A DNA stretch of 64,000 nucleotides from a bacterium (GTDB taxonomy: Bacteria > Bacteroidota > Ignavibacteria > Kapaibacteriales > UBA2268): the NCBI GenBank assembly GCA_024711295.1, contig JANJTB010000029.1:37157-101156 (forward strand). Direction: 5' to 3'. The translations under genes were made by a program, and so were the position numbers. Positions within the stretch are counted from its first letter, which is position 1; each line of letters begins with the position of its first letter. The notes beneath the pieces are model-generated. The model was given only the letters and a program-made list of their open reading frames with translations, was not told where the DNA came from and ran no database searches. This document shows positions 8,050 to 17,011 of the stretch, piece after piece.

Positions 8050-9714
8050 ATGAAAAAAGAAATAATTATACATTCAGCAATTAATGAAGTTAGAGTCGCA
8101 ATTACTGAAGATGGCGATTTGGCGGAATATTTTATTGAGTTACCAAATAAAGAGAGATATATTGGAAGTATCTATTATGGCAGGGTAAATAAAATATTGC
8201 CAGGTATCAATGCAGCTTTTATTGATATTGGAATGAGTCAGGATGCATTCCTGCACTTCTCTGACGTTGACGATAATTTAGATAACAACGTAATCACAGA
8301 AGAAGACGATGATGAATCACTTGATGTTGAGCTTGAAAATTCTGAAAGTATCACCATAGATGAACCTGAAATTATTACAGAAAACGAAGAAGAAATTCAG
8401 GAAAATGACAAAGCAATCCCAACAAAACAAAAAAATGATTTTAAGAAAAAGAAAAATCCAAAATTTACAAAGAGAAAAACAGGTGATATATCCAAAAATC
8501 TAAAGGAAGGCCAGTGGATACTTGTCCAAATTGTTAGAGAAGCTTATGCAAACAAAGGGGTTAAAGTTACATCCAAAATAGCAATCCCAGGCAGATATGT
8601 TGTATTTCTACCTAAAGATGAATTAATTGGTGTGTCTAGGAAAATTGCATCTTACCAGGAAAGAAAAAGATTACGGAGTTTGACAAGAAAATTCTTGCCC
8701 AAAGGTGCAGGTTGTATAATCAGAACAGCGTCTCGTGGTAAAAATGAAGAAGAATTGAAGAAAGATTGGCAAGAACTTTTAGAAATTTGGAATGAAATTG
8801 AAACAAAAATAAAAAGTTCATCCCGCCCCGGCAATGTTTATATGGATATGCAACTCGCAAACAGCATTGTCAGAGATTTATTTACCCCAAACGTAGAAAG
8901 AGTAATTCTTGATTCAAAAAAGTTGTACAAAGAACTTAATAATTATATTAAAAGGGTATCACCTCATCTTGAAAACAGAGTAGAGCTGTACTCCGATAAA
9001 GAACCAATTTTTGAAGCTTTTGGAGTTGATAAAGAGCTGTCAAAGACGTACAAACGCAGAGTAAATCTCCATAATGGCGGTGATATCATGATTGAGCATA
9101 CAGAAGCAATGACAGTCATTGATGTGAATTCTGGAAAATCCACGGAGAAAGACCAGGAGCGTAATGCATTCAGAACAAACATGGAAGCTATGCGAGAGGC
9201 AGCAAAACAAATCAGGTTAAGAGATTTGGGTGGAATGATAATTATTGATTTTATTGATATGAATGATGAGGGCAATCGCAAAAAGTTGTTTCTCGAAATG
9301 AAAAAAGAACTTAGCAGAGATAGGGCTAAAACAGTAATTTATCCACTATCACAACTTGGATTGATGCAAATAACAAGGCAAAGAATTAATCAGAATATCG
9401 TAGAGAAGCTTACTGAATCATGTCCTACTTGCAAGGGTTCGGGGAGAATTACATCAAAAACCGTTCTGATAAATGAAATTGACAGATGGCTCAAGAACTT
9501 CAGACGCTCATCAAGTGAATTTAGGCTTATTTTGAATGTACATCCTTCGATAGCAAATTTTATTACCGAAGGTACAATATCAGTAATATCAAAGCTAATG
9601 ATAAAGTACTTTGCAAGAATAAAAGTTCAGCAATCCGATTCAGTAGGGATAGACCAGTTTAGGTTTTATTCAGTCAGACAGCAAAAGGATATTACCACGG
9701 AATATACAGCATAG
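8050..9714 (+). CDS. rng: Ribonuclease E/G family endoribonuclease
   Basis: Single-strand endoribonuclease that processes rRNA and mRNA. An N-terminal S1 domain (GSIYYGRVNKILPGINAAFIDIGMSQDAFLHFSDV) is split by a low-complexity insertion. The RNase H-like and DNase I-like catalytic core follows, with VIDVNSGK (about 356) and IIIDFIDM (about 398) supplying the two metal-binding aspartates. The Zn-link CPTCKGSG at about 458-465 supplies cysteines for dimerisation. At 554 residues it has no long RNase E C-terminal scaffold, so RNase G is the better name. The insertion at about 76-143 is first very acidic and then lysine-rich. Confidence 0.93.
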   Translation: MKKEIIIHSAINEVRVAITEDGDLAEYFIELPNKERYIGSIYYGRVNKILPGINAAFIDIGMSQDAFLHFSDVDDNLDNNVITEEDDDESLDVELENSESITIDEPEIITENEEEIQENDKAIPTKQKNDFKKKKNPKFTKRKTGDISKNLKEGQWILVQIVREAYANKGVKVTSKIAIPGRYVVFLPKDELIGVSRKIASYQERKRLRSLTRKFLPKGAGCIIRTASRGKNEEELKKDWQELLEIWNEIETKIKSSSRPGNVYMDMQLANSIVRDLFTPNVERVILDSKKLYKELNNYIKRVSPHLENRVELYSDKEPIFEAFGVDKELSKTYKRRVNLHNGGDIMIEHTEAMTVIDVNSGKSTEKDQERNAFRTNMEAMREAAKQIRLRDLGGMIIIDFIDMNDEGNRKKLFLEMKKELSRDRAKTVIYPLSQLGLMQITRQRINQNIVEKLTESCPTCKGSGRITSKTVLINEIDRWLKNFRRSSSEFRLILNVHPSIANFITEGTISVISKLMIKYFARIKVQQSDSVGIDQFRFYSVRQQKDITTEYTA

Positions 9715-9717
9715 AAA

Positions 9718-9737
9718 TAATTTGTACCTACAAATTA
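9718..9737. repeat. Perfect 9-bp inverted repeat between rng and the flavin reductase gene
   Basis: TAATTTGTA, a CC spacer, then TACAAATTA. A 2-nt spacer is short for a hairpin and more like a protein-binding operator. A few such repeats are expected by chance in DNA this AT-rich. Confidence 0.5.
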
Positions 9738-9774
9738 CGTCCTGAATTTTGGTTAAAAAAATATTGAAAGAAAA

Positions 9775-10695
9775 ATGTTGACAATTAATCCAAAAGAGAT
9801 AAAACAGAGTGAAGTTCAAAAGTGGTTGACAGGTGGTGTCGCACCGCGACCAATAGCATTGGTCTCAACAATTAGCATAGATGGTATTAGAAATCTGTCT
9901 CCATTTTCATTTTTTAATTCGTTTGGTTCTAATCCTCCTGTTGTTGCTTTTTCTCCATCTCGACGTGGCAAAGATAATACAGTCAAAGATACTTATAATA
10001 ACTTGGTTGAAACAGGCGAATGTGTGATCCATGCTGTTACAATTGATATTGTTCAACAAATGAATCTTGCTTCGGCAGAGGTGCCAAGTGATGTAGATGA
10101 GTTTTATCTTGCAGGTTTTACACCAGTTGAATCCCAAATGGTTCGACCATTTAGAGTAAAAGAATCACCTTTTGCAATGGAATGTAAGGTAATCCAGATC
10201 ATTGAACTTGGTGGCTCTAACGGTTCAGGAAACTTGGCAATTTGTGAGGTACTGCTGTTTCATATTGATGAAAATGTCATTACTAATAATTCTATTGATC
10301 CTTTCAAAATCAGGCATACAGCTCGTAACAGCGGCAATTGGTACACTATTGCCGATAAAAACTCGATGTATGAACTTCCAAAACCAAAGTTTGACAATCC
10401 GATAGGTTATTATGGCTTACCAGCTTTCATCAAAAATTCAAAAATATTGACAGCAAATCACATAGCAAGGTTAGCTCACGTAGATAAGCTACCTTCTATT
10501 GCTGAGGTTGAGGAATCTTGTAACAATATGATATCAGGTGATTACTCACTATTACAGATGGAGTTTAAGGATATAATTAGTGCCGGCAAACCGGTCACAA
10601 TTAATGAATGTGAACAAATAATCAAGTCGGCACTTGATAGCAATGATTTAGACTTTGCACTTAAGGCAATGGTTTATGCCGGTAAATTTATTTAA
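9775..10695 (+). CDS. Flavin reductase-like, FMN-binding split-barrel protein
   Basis: A 306-residue protein whose first 200 residues match the flavin reductase-like split barrel: WLTGGVAPRPIALVSTISIDGIRNLSPFSFFNSFGSNPPVVAFSPSRR, with the conserved RPIA-V and N-S-F segments that hold FMN, then KDTYNNLVETGECVIH. Members reduce FMN or act on small flavin substrates. The substrate here cannot be told. A further 80-90 residues at the C-terminus are helical and longer than the usual family member. It lies 60 bp after rng. The last 8 bp overlap the convergent 10688-13594 gene. Confidence 0.85.
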   Translation: MLTINPKEIKQSEVQKWLTGGVAPRPIALVSTISIDGIRNLSPFSFFNSFGSNPPVVAFSPSRRGKDNTVKDTYNNLVETGECVIHAVTIDIVQQMNLASAEVPSDVDEFYLAGFTPVESQMVRPFRVKESPFAMECKVIQIIELGGSNGSGNLAICEVLLFHIDENVITNNSIDPFKIRHTARNSGNWYTIADKNSMYELPKPKFDNPIGYYGLPAFIKNSKILTANHIARLAHVDKLPSIAEVEESCNNMISGDYSLLQMEFKDIISAGKPVTINECEQIIKSALDSNDLDFALKAMVYAGKFI

Positions 10696-13594
10696 CAATC
10701 ATTAAGGGTATTGTCTTAGAGAACGGACCAGAACTCATCCTTATGTAATACGAGCCTGAGCTTAGTATTGAAGTGTCTATAATTTGATAATACTCACCAG
10801 GCCGACACATACCGTCATAAATTGTTTTAACAATACTTCCGTAACTGTCAAATAATACTACATTTGTGTAAGATTCAAAAGGTATGCTGAACATAATTTC
10901 ATTTTCGTTGCCCCGGCTCAGAGATTGGGTAACATTTCGAAGATTGTACATATGCTTGGAAATAACAATTTTTCTGACTTCGTCACCACAATAAGATAGA
11001 GCAAGTTTTCCATCTCTCATACTTTTTTCAAAGCAATTATCAAAACCGGATATTATCGAATTAATTAATTCTATGTAAATAAAGTTTGAATCACTGAGTA
11101 AAATCATAAAAACAGGTTTGAATAAAATTCCGGAAAGACCTGAAACTGAACTTGGTCCTGATGCAGTGATTTCTAATAAATTATATTTTTTATCCAACTC
11201 AATTACATTAGCACTCAAATAGTTCCAACCCTCTATCAAATCACCCATTTTCACCTTATTCCTGAATTCCAATTCAGATTTATTATATTTAATTGTGACT
11301 TTTACAGACTTAATCTCCTCCAAATCGACTTTTGTAAAATCAGCAAAAATATCAAAATCCTTATCATAATTTTCCGGAGGATTGTAATCAAGAATACTTC
11401 CTGGGGCCAGCTCTTCAATTTGTGGTAAAAATATTGAAACCGGTGTTTTGATTGTTGTACCTTTAATAAGACCTGTACCTGTATCAACATCACTGATTAC
11501 TTTTACCAAACATTCAAAAAAATCTTTGTCAAAATTTTCAGGTTCGAATGTAATTGGTATAGAAATACTTTCCTGGGGTTTAATTACAACAAAATTATTT
11601 TCAATTGAATCAATATTTAACTTGAAGGCATTAATATCACCATTGCTAAGATACGAGGTAATAATGAAAGCCTCAGCAGAATCTGATATATTCTTTATTT
11701 GTAAATGGCCATTATGAACTGCACAATGCTTAACATCATCAAAAATATATGGTTCGATACTCAAAATTCTGTTGAATCCGGTACCTTTGATATATACAAA
11801 AGTAGTATCAACTTTAAAAGCATTAGGTTCAGAATACGCATCACTTAATATTTCGACTCTGAACACCCTTTCACCAGCATCTCTTGGAATAAAACTTATA
11901 GGTATTTTAATGGAATTTCCACTTTTTACTAGTGTATCTCTTAACTGTTTGCCAATAACCAAAAAATCGTCTTTGCCAGTCGGAAAAACTGGTATAAAAT
12001 TAACTTTTTTTATCAATAAATCACTACTTAACGAAACAGATCTGACTTCAAGCTCTAGGGTATCTTCATGTGGTACATTAACTAATGTTCTGCCATCAAA
12101 GTTCAGCCCATCGGCCTGAATTTTGGGCAAGTAAGCAAAACCTCTGACATAATTGAAAACCGTTCCTGTTTTGTATTTGGATGATTCTGCAAAAACAGGT
12201 TGGATTTTTGCTTCTTTATAATATTCAACATTGGGGTTGTATTCAACCATTAACTTAATTTCATGTAAAAAACCACTGTATTCAGGAGTTTGAGGATATA
12301 GTGTAACATTAACAAAGTTCTGGGGAATGGATTCAGACTTAATAATTCTAAAATCTGAACTTTGCTGAATGATCTGAAAATCCAAAATCTCTACAGGCTC
12401 GCTGCCACTGTTTCTCACAATTATAAATTCTTTTTTAACCTCACCTACCCTGACTCTGCCAAAACTGTGAGAACTAAGATATGGTCCGGGAAGGTAGGCA
12501 ATTCCTCTCAAATATGCAATACTATCAGGTCCGGAAGCATTATTCTTGAATATCAAAGGTTCGATAAATTCACCAATACTTTGTGGGAAGAAACAAATTC
12601 CGGTTATGAACTTTTCGTTGTTTGGATTAATTTCCAAATCATTCAGGTTAGGATTTGTAGATGCTTTGACATAAAAATTAGAGCCGTCGGATAGCTGGTA
12701 ATATCCATTTACGAATAGTTTACCTGTCCCACCATTGGATATTCTTAACCCCCTGCCATCGTCAGCGGAGGTGCACGATTCTGTTCCAATCTCTATAGCT
12801 CCGAAATCGAAGTCATCGGCATAAATTTTGGGGATTACACCCTGACCTGAGACAGCTATTGTGTACCTCAAACAGTTTGTCTCTACTACTAAAGTATCTA
12901 TATCACCAGGTAATAAATCATAATTATCTTTTATAGGAAAGTAATTAACAATTATTTTTAAAGATGAGTCTTTTTCAAGATTAAAATTTGTAATATTTTG
13001 GTTAAGCTTGAATAGTTCATTACGTTTTAAAAAAATGGAACGAATAAAAACTGATGAATTGCTTACATTGAGTACCTGAGCGGATAATTCTGCACTTTGA
13101 CCAACAAAAACGGAACCGAAACCTAAATACCCGGGAGTTACCATCAACTTTTCTGACTTGTAAACAACTGAATCAAATGTAAAATTTCCCGCCATATCAG
13201 TCACAACAAATACAGCTTTAGCATCTTTGTATGGGTCGGTTACACTTAATCGAAATGAGAAGTCGAAGTTAATCTTGCCCGTTTCAAAAGTACTTGAGTA
13301 AATCTCTGAAAAATTCTCTGAAAATTGAGGATATAAAATTGGTGCTGATGTAATACCCACGTCAAGATGGAACTTACTTTCATCTATGTTGAAACTTCTG
13401 TTATCAGAAACATTAACCAAAAAATTTCCGCAATGTGAATTTTTTGAGATTTCGGGTCGCAAAACATCGAGAGTATCTTTACTTAGTAATGTATTCGAAT
13501 TGAAAAATAAAAATACCAACATTATCAAACTGAAACAGCTTGATAATGAGTAGTTTGCTATATTTAATTTTCTTTTTGTCAAAATGTAATACAT
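10688..13594 (-). CDS. Large secreted ASH-domain (choice-of-anchor D) protein with T9SS-type C-terminus
   Basis: A 968-residue exported protein: signal segment at about 15-38, then repeated immunoglobulin-like ASH/choice-of-anchor-D units (for example YLGFGSVFVGQSAELSAQVLNVSNSSVFIRS, DFGAIEIG, HSFGRVRVGEVKKEFIIVRNSG), the type seen in very large Bacteroidota surface proteins. The last 80 residues end with SSGSYYIRMSSG and a basic terminus, like the type A sorting domain of the type IX secretion system. It is probably cell-surface or released, with a structural or adhesive role inferred only from domain type. The ATG at 13594 is chosen over a TTG at 13609. Confidence 0.78.
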   Translation of the reverse strand: MYYILTKRKLNIANYSLSSCFSLIMLVFLFFNSNTLLSKDTLDVLRPEISKNSHCGNFLVNVSDNRSFNIDESKFHLDVGITSAPILYPQFSENFSEIYSSTFETGKINFDFSFRLSVTDPYKDAKAVFVVTDMAGNFTFDSVVYKSEKLMVTPGYLGFGSVFVGQSAELSAQVLNVSNSSVFIRSIFLKRNELFKLNQNITNFNLEKDSSLKIIVNYFPIKDNYDLLPGDIDTLVVETNCLRYTIAVSGQGVIPKIYADDFDFGAIEIGTESCTSADDGRGLRISNGGTGKLFVNGYYQLSDGSNFYVKASTNPNLNDLEINPNNEKFITGICFFPQSIGEFIEPLIFKNNASGPDSIAYLRGIAYLPGPYLSSHSFGRVRVGEVKKEFIIVRNSGSEPVEILDFQIIQQSSDFRIIKSESIPQNFVNVTLYPQTPEYSGFLHEIKLMVEYNPNVEYYKEAKIQPVFAESSKYKTGTVFNYVRGFAYLPKIQADGLNFDGRTLVNVPHEDTLELEVRSVSLSSDLLIKKVNFIPVFPTGKDDFLVIGKQLRDTLVKSGNSIKIPISFIPRDAGERVFRVEILSDAYSEPNAFKVDTTFVYIKGTGFNRILSIEPYIFDDVKHCAVHNGHLQIKNISDSAEAFIITSYLSNGDINAFKLNIDSIENNFVVIKPQESISIPITFEPENFDKDFFECLVKVISDVDTGTGLIKGTTIKTPVSIFLPQIEELAPGSILDYNPPENYDKDFDIFADFTKVDLEEIKSVKVTIKYNKSELEFRNKVKMGDLIEGWNYLSANVIELDKKYNLLEITASGPSSVSGLSGILFKPVFMILLSDSNFIYIELINSIISGFDNCFEKSMRDGKLALSYCGDEVRKIVISKHMYNLRNVTQSLSRGNENEIMFSIPFESYTNVVLFDSYGSIVKTIYDGMCRPGEYYQIIDTSILSSGSYYIRMSSGPFSKTIPLMIVK

Positions 13595-13775
13595 TATTAT
13601 ATATGACAAATAAATTATAATAAAGTTACGGAAAAAATGAAAAAATAATTTATAATAATTGCTTTTACATTAAAAAATTAATAAAAAAATCATAATTCAA
13701 TCTTTATCTGCAGTATTTAAATTCTATAACGAATTACTTTAGAATTTTCTCTTCTTATAAATTTGATACGTAATT

Positions 13776-13790
13776 GACAAAAAGTAGACT
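13776..13790 (+). repeat. Left terminal inverted repeat of the eroded IS
   Basis: GACAAAAAGTAGACT, pairing with 14766-14780 at 14 of 15 positions. Confidence 0.8.
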
Positions 13791-13831
13791 AAAATTGTAG
13801 TAAGTATTTATATTTCTAATATTTGTAACAT

Positions 13832-14607
13832 TTGATGATTGAAATAAAAAAAGGTAATTTCTGTGGTTCAAAATATACCAAAAAAAATGGTAATTACAGC
13901 TATATAAATGCTATTATTGTTACCGCCGATTTATTAGTGGCACTAGAATTGATAAAAGCAAATTATGAGATGAATTTGTTAGAGGAAAACAGATTTATAC
14001 AGAAGTGGCAGATCGTTTTAATTTCTAAACAAGAACAATTCAGAGGCACCTAGTTACAGTAATTCCAAACAAAAAGACTCAAGCATTAAAAATATCTGTT
14101 GTTTTTATGGACACAACATACTTTGAAAGATCCTTAGTGTAATGCTTTTTAAAAGATGCATTATCCGGTAAAGATCTTCTTTCAAAGTTTGTCAAATATG
14201 ATACAAATCTACTTTATTATGAAGGATTACATGAGTTAATAACAAAAGGTCTTGAATTAATAGCAGTTTTTTTGATATAAGAAGAGGTTATTTTCAATGT
14301 TTAAAGATTATCCTATTCTGATGTGGCAATTTCATCAAATAGCAATAATAACAAAGTATTTGACCATAAATACCAAATTGGAAGCATCAAAATAATTGAA
14401 AGAATTATCAAAATTACTAACTACAATAAATAAAAATAGTATTGAGAAAAAACTTCAAGAGTGGTATTAAAAATCCACAATACTAAAAATTCAATAGATG
14501 GTCATTTTGCAGAATTAAAAAGTAAACTTTATGTTTATAATAACTTATCAATTCAATGGAAGAAGATATTTATTCTTGAGTTTTTTAAAGGCATAAGTAT
14601 GAAATAG
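13832..14607 (+). pseudogene. Degenerate transposase, IS256-like with zinc-binding N-terminus
   Basis: Pieced together across frames. First frame: GNFCGSKYTKKNG, half of a zinc ribbon whose first cysteine is lost. Shifted frame from about 13890: LYKCYYCYRRF, then DEFVRGKQIYTEVADRF, RTIQRHL and VVFMDTTYFERSL, with in-frame stops between them. Another frame from 14351: KYLTINTKLEAS, stop, LKELSKLLTTINKNSIEKKLQEWY. A last frame from 14479: NTKNSIDGHFAELKSKL, ending about 14607. Family order is kept, but the segment that should lie between EWY and NTKNS (about 60 residues in relatives as I recall them) is missing. At least three frame changes and five stops make it non-functional. Confidence 0.82.
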
Positions 14608-14765
14608 TATCAAAGAAACTTAGTTAAGAATTTCCATGATACTGACTTTCTTTAAATACGCTGATTATTCTGTTAGGTTGATTTTTAGAAGAGACTAATT
14701 ATGCTTCACCGGATTTTAAAAAATAACAGATTATTTTTTTAATGTTTTTCTATCTTGAAAAAAAC

Positions 14766-14780
14766 AGCCTACTTTTTGTC
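14766..14780 (-). repeat. Right terminal inverted repeat of the eroded IS
   Basis: AGCCTACTTTTTGTC on the plus strand, the reverse complement of the left end with one difference. Confidence 0.8.
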
Positions 14781-14801
14781 TTTAACTCCTATTTTTTTTC
14801 T

Positions 14802-14809
14802 TATATTTG
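14802..14809 (+). promoter_or_regulatory. -7-like element upstream of the oxidoreductase gene
   Basis: TATATTTG matches TAnnTTTG 31 bp before the ATG at 14841. The nearest upstream TTTG (14775-14778) lies inside the IS right end at a spacing of 23 bp, a little longer than usual, so the remnant may contribute part of this promoter. Confidence 0.35.
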
Positions 14810-14840
14810 CTATTAAATAATAATATATTTTAATAAAAAT

Positions 14841-16094
14841 ATGAAAGAAAAATTAAAAGCTTTGAACAAACCAATAAGATTTGGAAATATTGGTAGTGGT
14901 GCAATGGGTATGGGTGTATATTACCAATCAATTATTACTCCAAATATTGAATGTTCTGTACTATCTGATCTTGATATTAATAAGGCAATTAAATGTGCAG
15001 AAACATTCAACAAGGCATATAGAATTGTCGAAAATCTTAATGAATTAAATGATTGTATAGACCAATCCATATTAGCAATTACAGATAACTCTAATCTAAT
15101 TACTGAATGTGAACTTTTAGAAGCAGTTTGCGAGTCTTCTTCTTCAATTGAGGATGCTGCTCATTATTGTATTAATACTTTAGAATCGGGAAAAGATTTA
15201 ATATTGATGAACGCTGAAGTTGATTTGGCTTTTGGTCACTATTTTAAAAAGATAGCTGACAAAAACAATCTAATCGTAACTTCTTGTGATGGCGACCAGC
15301 ACTCTGTTTTAAAAAGAATGATAAATGATATTGAACTTTGGGGGCTTGAGACAATTCTGGTTGGTAATATCAAGGGTTTCTTAGATATTTATTCTAATCC
15401 TGATAAAATTAAGCCCGAGGCAGATATTAGAAAGCTAGATTATAAAATGGCTACTGCTTATACAGATGGCAGCAAATTAAACATCGAAATGGCACTGATT
15501 GCTAACAACCTTAGTTTACGCACACAAAAACCAGGTATGACCGGATATTATACAAAATCTGTCCATGATGTTTTAGGTTTATTTAATCTAAAGGAAATAA
15601 AGAATTCAGGCAATGCAATTATAGATTACATTATAGGTGCAGAACCAGGCGGTGGTGTTTTTGTTGTAGCATATTGCGACAATCCGTATCAGCAATTTAT
15701 GTTAAATTATTATAAATTAGGAAATGGTCCATTTTATTTATTTTATCGCCCATACCACTTGTGCCATTTAGAATTTACGAGAACATTAATTGAAGGGGTT
15801 ATTGATAGAAGTCCTTTATTACAACCAATAGGGAAAAGAAAAACTGATGTTGTAACTTATGCCAAAAAAGATCTATCAATAGGTGAATCTTTAGACGGAT
15901 TGGGAGGATATTCATGCTATGGTAAAGTTGAAAATCTAGAGGAACAAAATATTGGACTTCCAATTTTACTTTCCGATGGAATAAAATTAAAGAGAAATGT
16001 TAGAAAGGATGAACGTATTTCGTTGTTGGATATAGAATATGATAAGTCATCATTTTTATTTAATTTATACTCAAACTCTATGGACACTATTTAA
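14841..16094 (+). CDS. NAD(P)-dependent oxidoreductase with C-terminal SAF domain (homoserine dehydrogenase-like)
   Basis: A 417-residue protein beginning with a Rossmann fold (RFGNIGSGAMGMGVYYQS, then SDLDINKAIKCAETF), followed by a catalytic region with DLILMNAEVDLAFGHYFKKIAD and CDGDQHSVL. The C-terminal segment (AKKDLSIGESLDGLGGYSCYG ... LPILLSDGIKLKRNVRKDE) has the SAF/AFP-like pattern. Proteins of this layout are found in sugar or polyol modification and surface polysaccharide gene sets. The substrate is not deducible. The stop overlaps the start of the next gene by one base (TAATG). The gene begins 60 bp from the eroded IS and is visibly AT-rich, which suggests horizontal acquisition. 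Confidence 0.72.
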   Translation: MKEKLKALNKPIRFGNIGSGAMGMGVYYQSIITPNIECSVLSDLDINKAIKCAETFNKAYRIVENLNELNDCIDQSILAITDNSNLITECELLEAVCESSSSIEDAAHYCINTLESGKDLILMNAEVDLAFGHYFKKIADKNNLIVTSCDGDQHSVLKRMINDIELWGLETILVGNIKGFLDIYSNPDKIKPEADIRKLDYKMATAYTDGSKLNIEMALIANNLSLRTQKPGMTGYYTKSVHDVLGLFNLKEIKNSGNAIIDYIIGAEPGGGVFVVAYCDNPYQQFMLNYYKLGNGPFYLFYRPYHLCHLEFTRTLIEGVIDRSPLLQPIGKRKTDVVTYAKKDLSIGESLDGLGGYSCYGKVENLEEQNIGLPILLSDGIKLKRNVRKDERISLLDIEYDKSSFLFNLYSNSMDTI

Positions 16095-17011
16095 TGTCGG
16101 ATAATTTTAAATTGGGTATAGTTGTAGTATATTTAATGAATGAAGATGATGAAAATCTTTTGAAGATTCATTTAGATTTTATAAAAAAATATACTCCTCA
16201 GGATTTTACAATTTACGCTGCTGCAAATAGGTTGCATCAACATTTAAAAAGTATTTTGAAAAGTCACGATTTTGTGAGAATTTGCAGCATTCCAGATACA
16301 AATCTTAGACTAGCTTACGAAAATACTTATTATCTGCAGCATTTAATAGACATTGCTTTAGAAGATAATTGCACTCATATTGCTCTCTTTCATCCAGACT
16401 CTTTTCCCATAAAATATAATTGGTTTCAAACTGTTATTGATAATATTGGAAATAGCTATGCTATGGCAGCAATAGTTACTAATTTAGTAACAAACAATAA
16501 GCCACACTCATCTTTTATGTTGTTTGAAAAAGAATTCTATCTTAAGTACTCACCTAAACTAATTCCTGATTTTACAACACTTCATACACCAATATATCGA
16601 GAATACATCAAAGAACATAGTGTATTGGTTGAAACCGGCATCGGCTATGGGTTTTGTCTTTATCACAATAAATTAAATTACTACAAATTACTACATAGCA
16701 ATAAAAATTATATTCATCCAGATTTTGCTTTAATCTATGATGACCTAATATTTCATATCCATTACAATGCAATGCCATATAAATCAACTTCGAATTTTTA
16801 TAACTTCAAAGGTGGAGAAGTTTTTAAATTCATTAATAATTTAATAGCACTAATTATTCCTGATAAATTGTTTAGTTCTATTAAGGCAAGTATCATCAAA
16901 AAGATTAAAAAAAGTGAGGATATTAAAAATAGAAATATTATTGAAGAGTTGAAAAATAGATTATATCAAAATCCTGAGAATTTCATTAATAATTTAATAC
17001 ACAATTCATGA
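16094..17011 (+). CDS. Glycosyltransferase-like protein (GT-A type, tentative)
   Basis: A 305-residue protein. The N-terminal part, LGIVVVYLMNEDDENLLKIHLDFIKKYTPQDFTIYAAANR, resembles the opening strand-helix units of a GT-A glycosyltransferase. HIALFHPDSFPI at about 95-106 sits where a DxD-like sugar-nucleotide motif is expected. Later, YDDLIFHIHYNA could supply the second-domain catalytic acid and histidine. There is no membrane anchor apart from a weak hydrophobic patch near LIALIIP. It is translationally coupled to the oxidoreductase (1-base overlap), so the pair probably modify and transfer one sugar. It could instead be an uncharacterised enzyme with a similar fold. Confidence 0.55.
   Translation: MSDNFKLGIVVVYLMNEDDENLLKIHLDFIKKYTPQDFTIYAAANRLHQHLKSILKSHDFVRICSIPDTNLRLAYENTYYLQHLIDIALEDNCTHIALFHPDSFPIKYNWFQTVIDNIGNSYAMAAIVTNLVTNNKPHSSFMLFEKEFYLKYSPKLIPDFTTLHTPIYREYIKEHSVLVETGIGYGFCLYHNKLNYYKLLHSNKNYIHPDFALIYDDLIFHIHYNAMPYKSTSNFYNFKGGEVFKFINNLIALIIPDKLFSSIKASIIKKIKKSEDIKNRNIIEELKNRLYQNPENFINNLIHNS

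Larger units (their letters stand above)
13776..14780 (+). mobile_element. Eroded insertion sequence (about 1.0 kb) with terminal inverted repeats
   Basis: Bounded by matching 15-bp inverted ends (GACAAAAAGTAGACT left; the reverse complement of the right end reads GACAAAAAGTAGGCT, 14 of 15 identical). It encloses a transposase pseudogene (13832-14607) broken by stops and frameshifts. I see no target-site duplication in the flanks (left ...ACGTAATT, right TTTAACTC...), as expected of an old insertion. From the fragments, an IS256-superfamily element with an N-terminal zinc-binding domain is most likely. An internal deletion of very roughly 180 bp in the coding part would explain its size. Confidence 0.8.

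Noticed and set aside
11302..12694. Several open frames of 60-115 codons on both strands within the ASH-domain protein gene
   Set aside because: Overlap a clearly coding frame with continuous domain homology; no independent support.
13832..14053. A 73-codon open frame that could be a small zinc-finger protein
   Set aside because: Its first part is the broken N-terminus of the IS transposase and the homology continues in other frames. It is pseudogene debris, not a gene.
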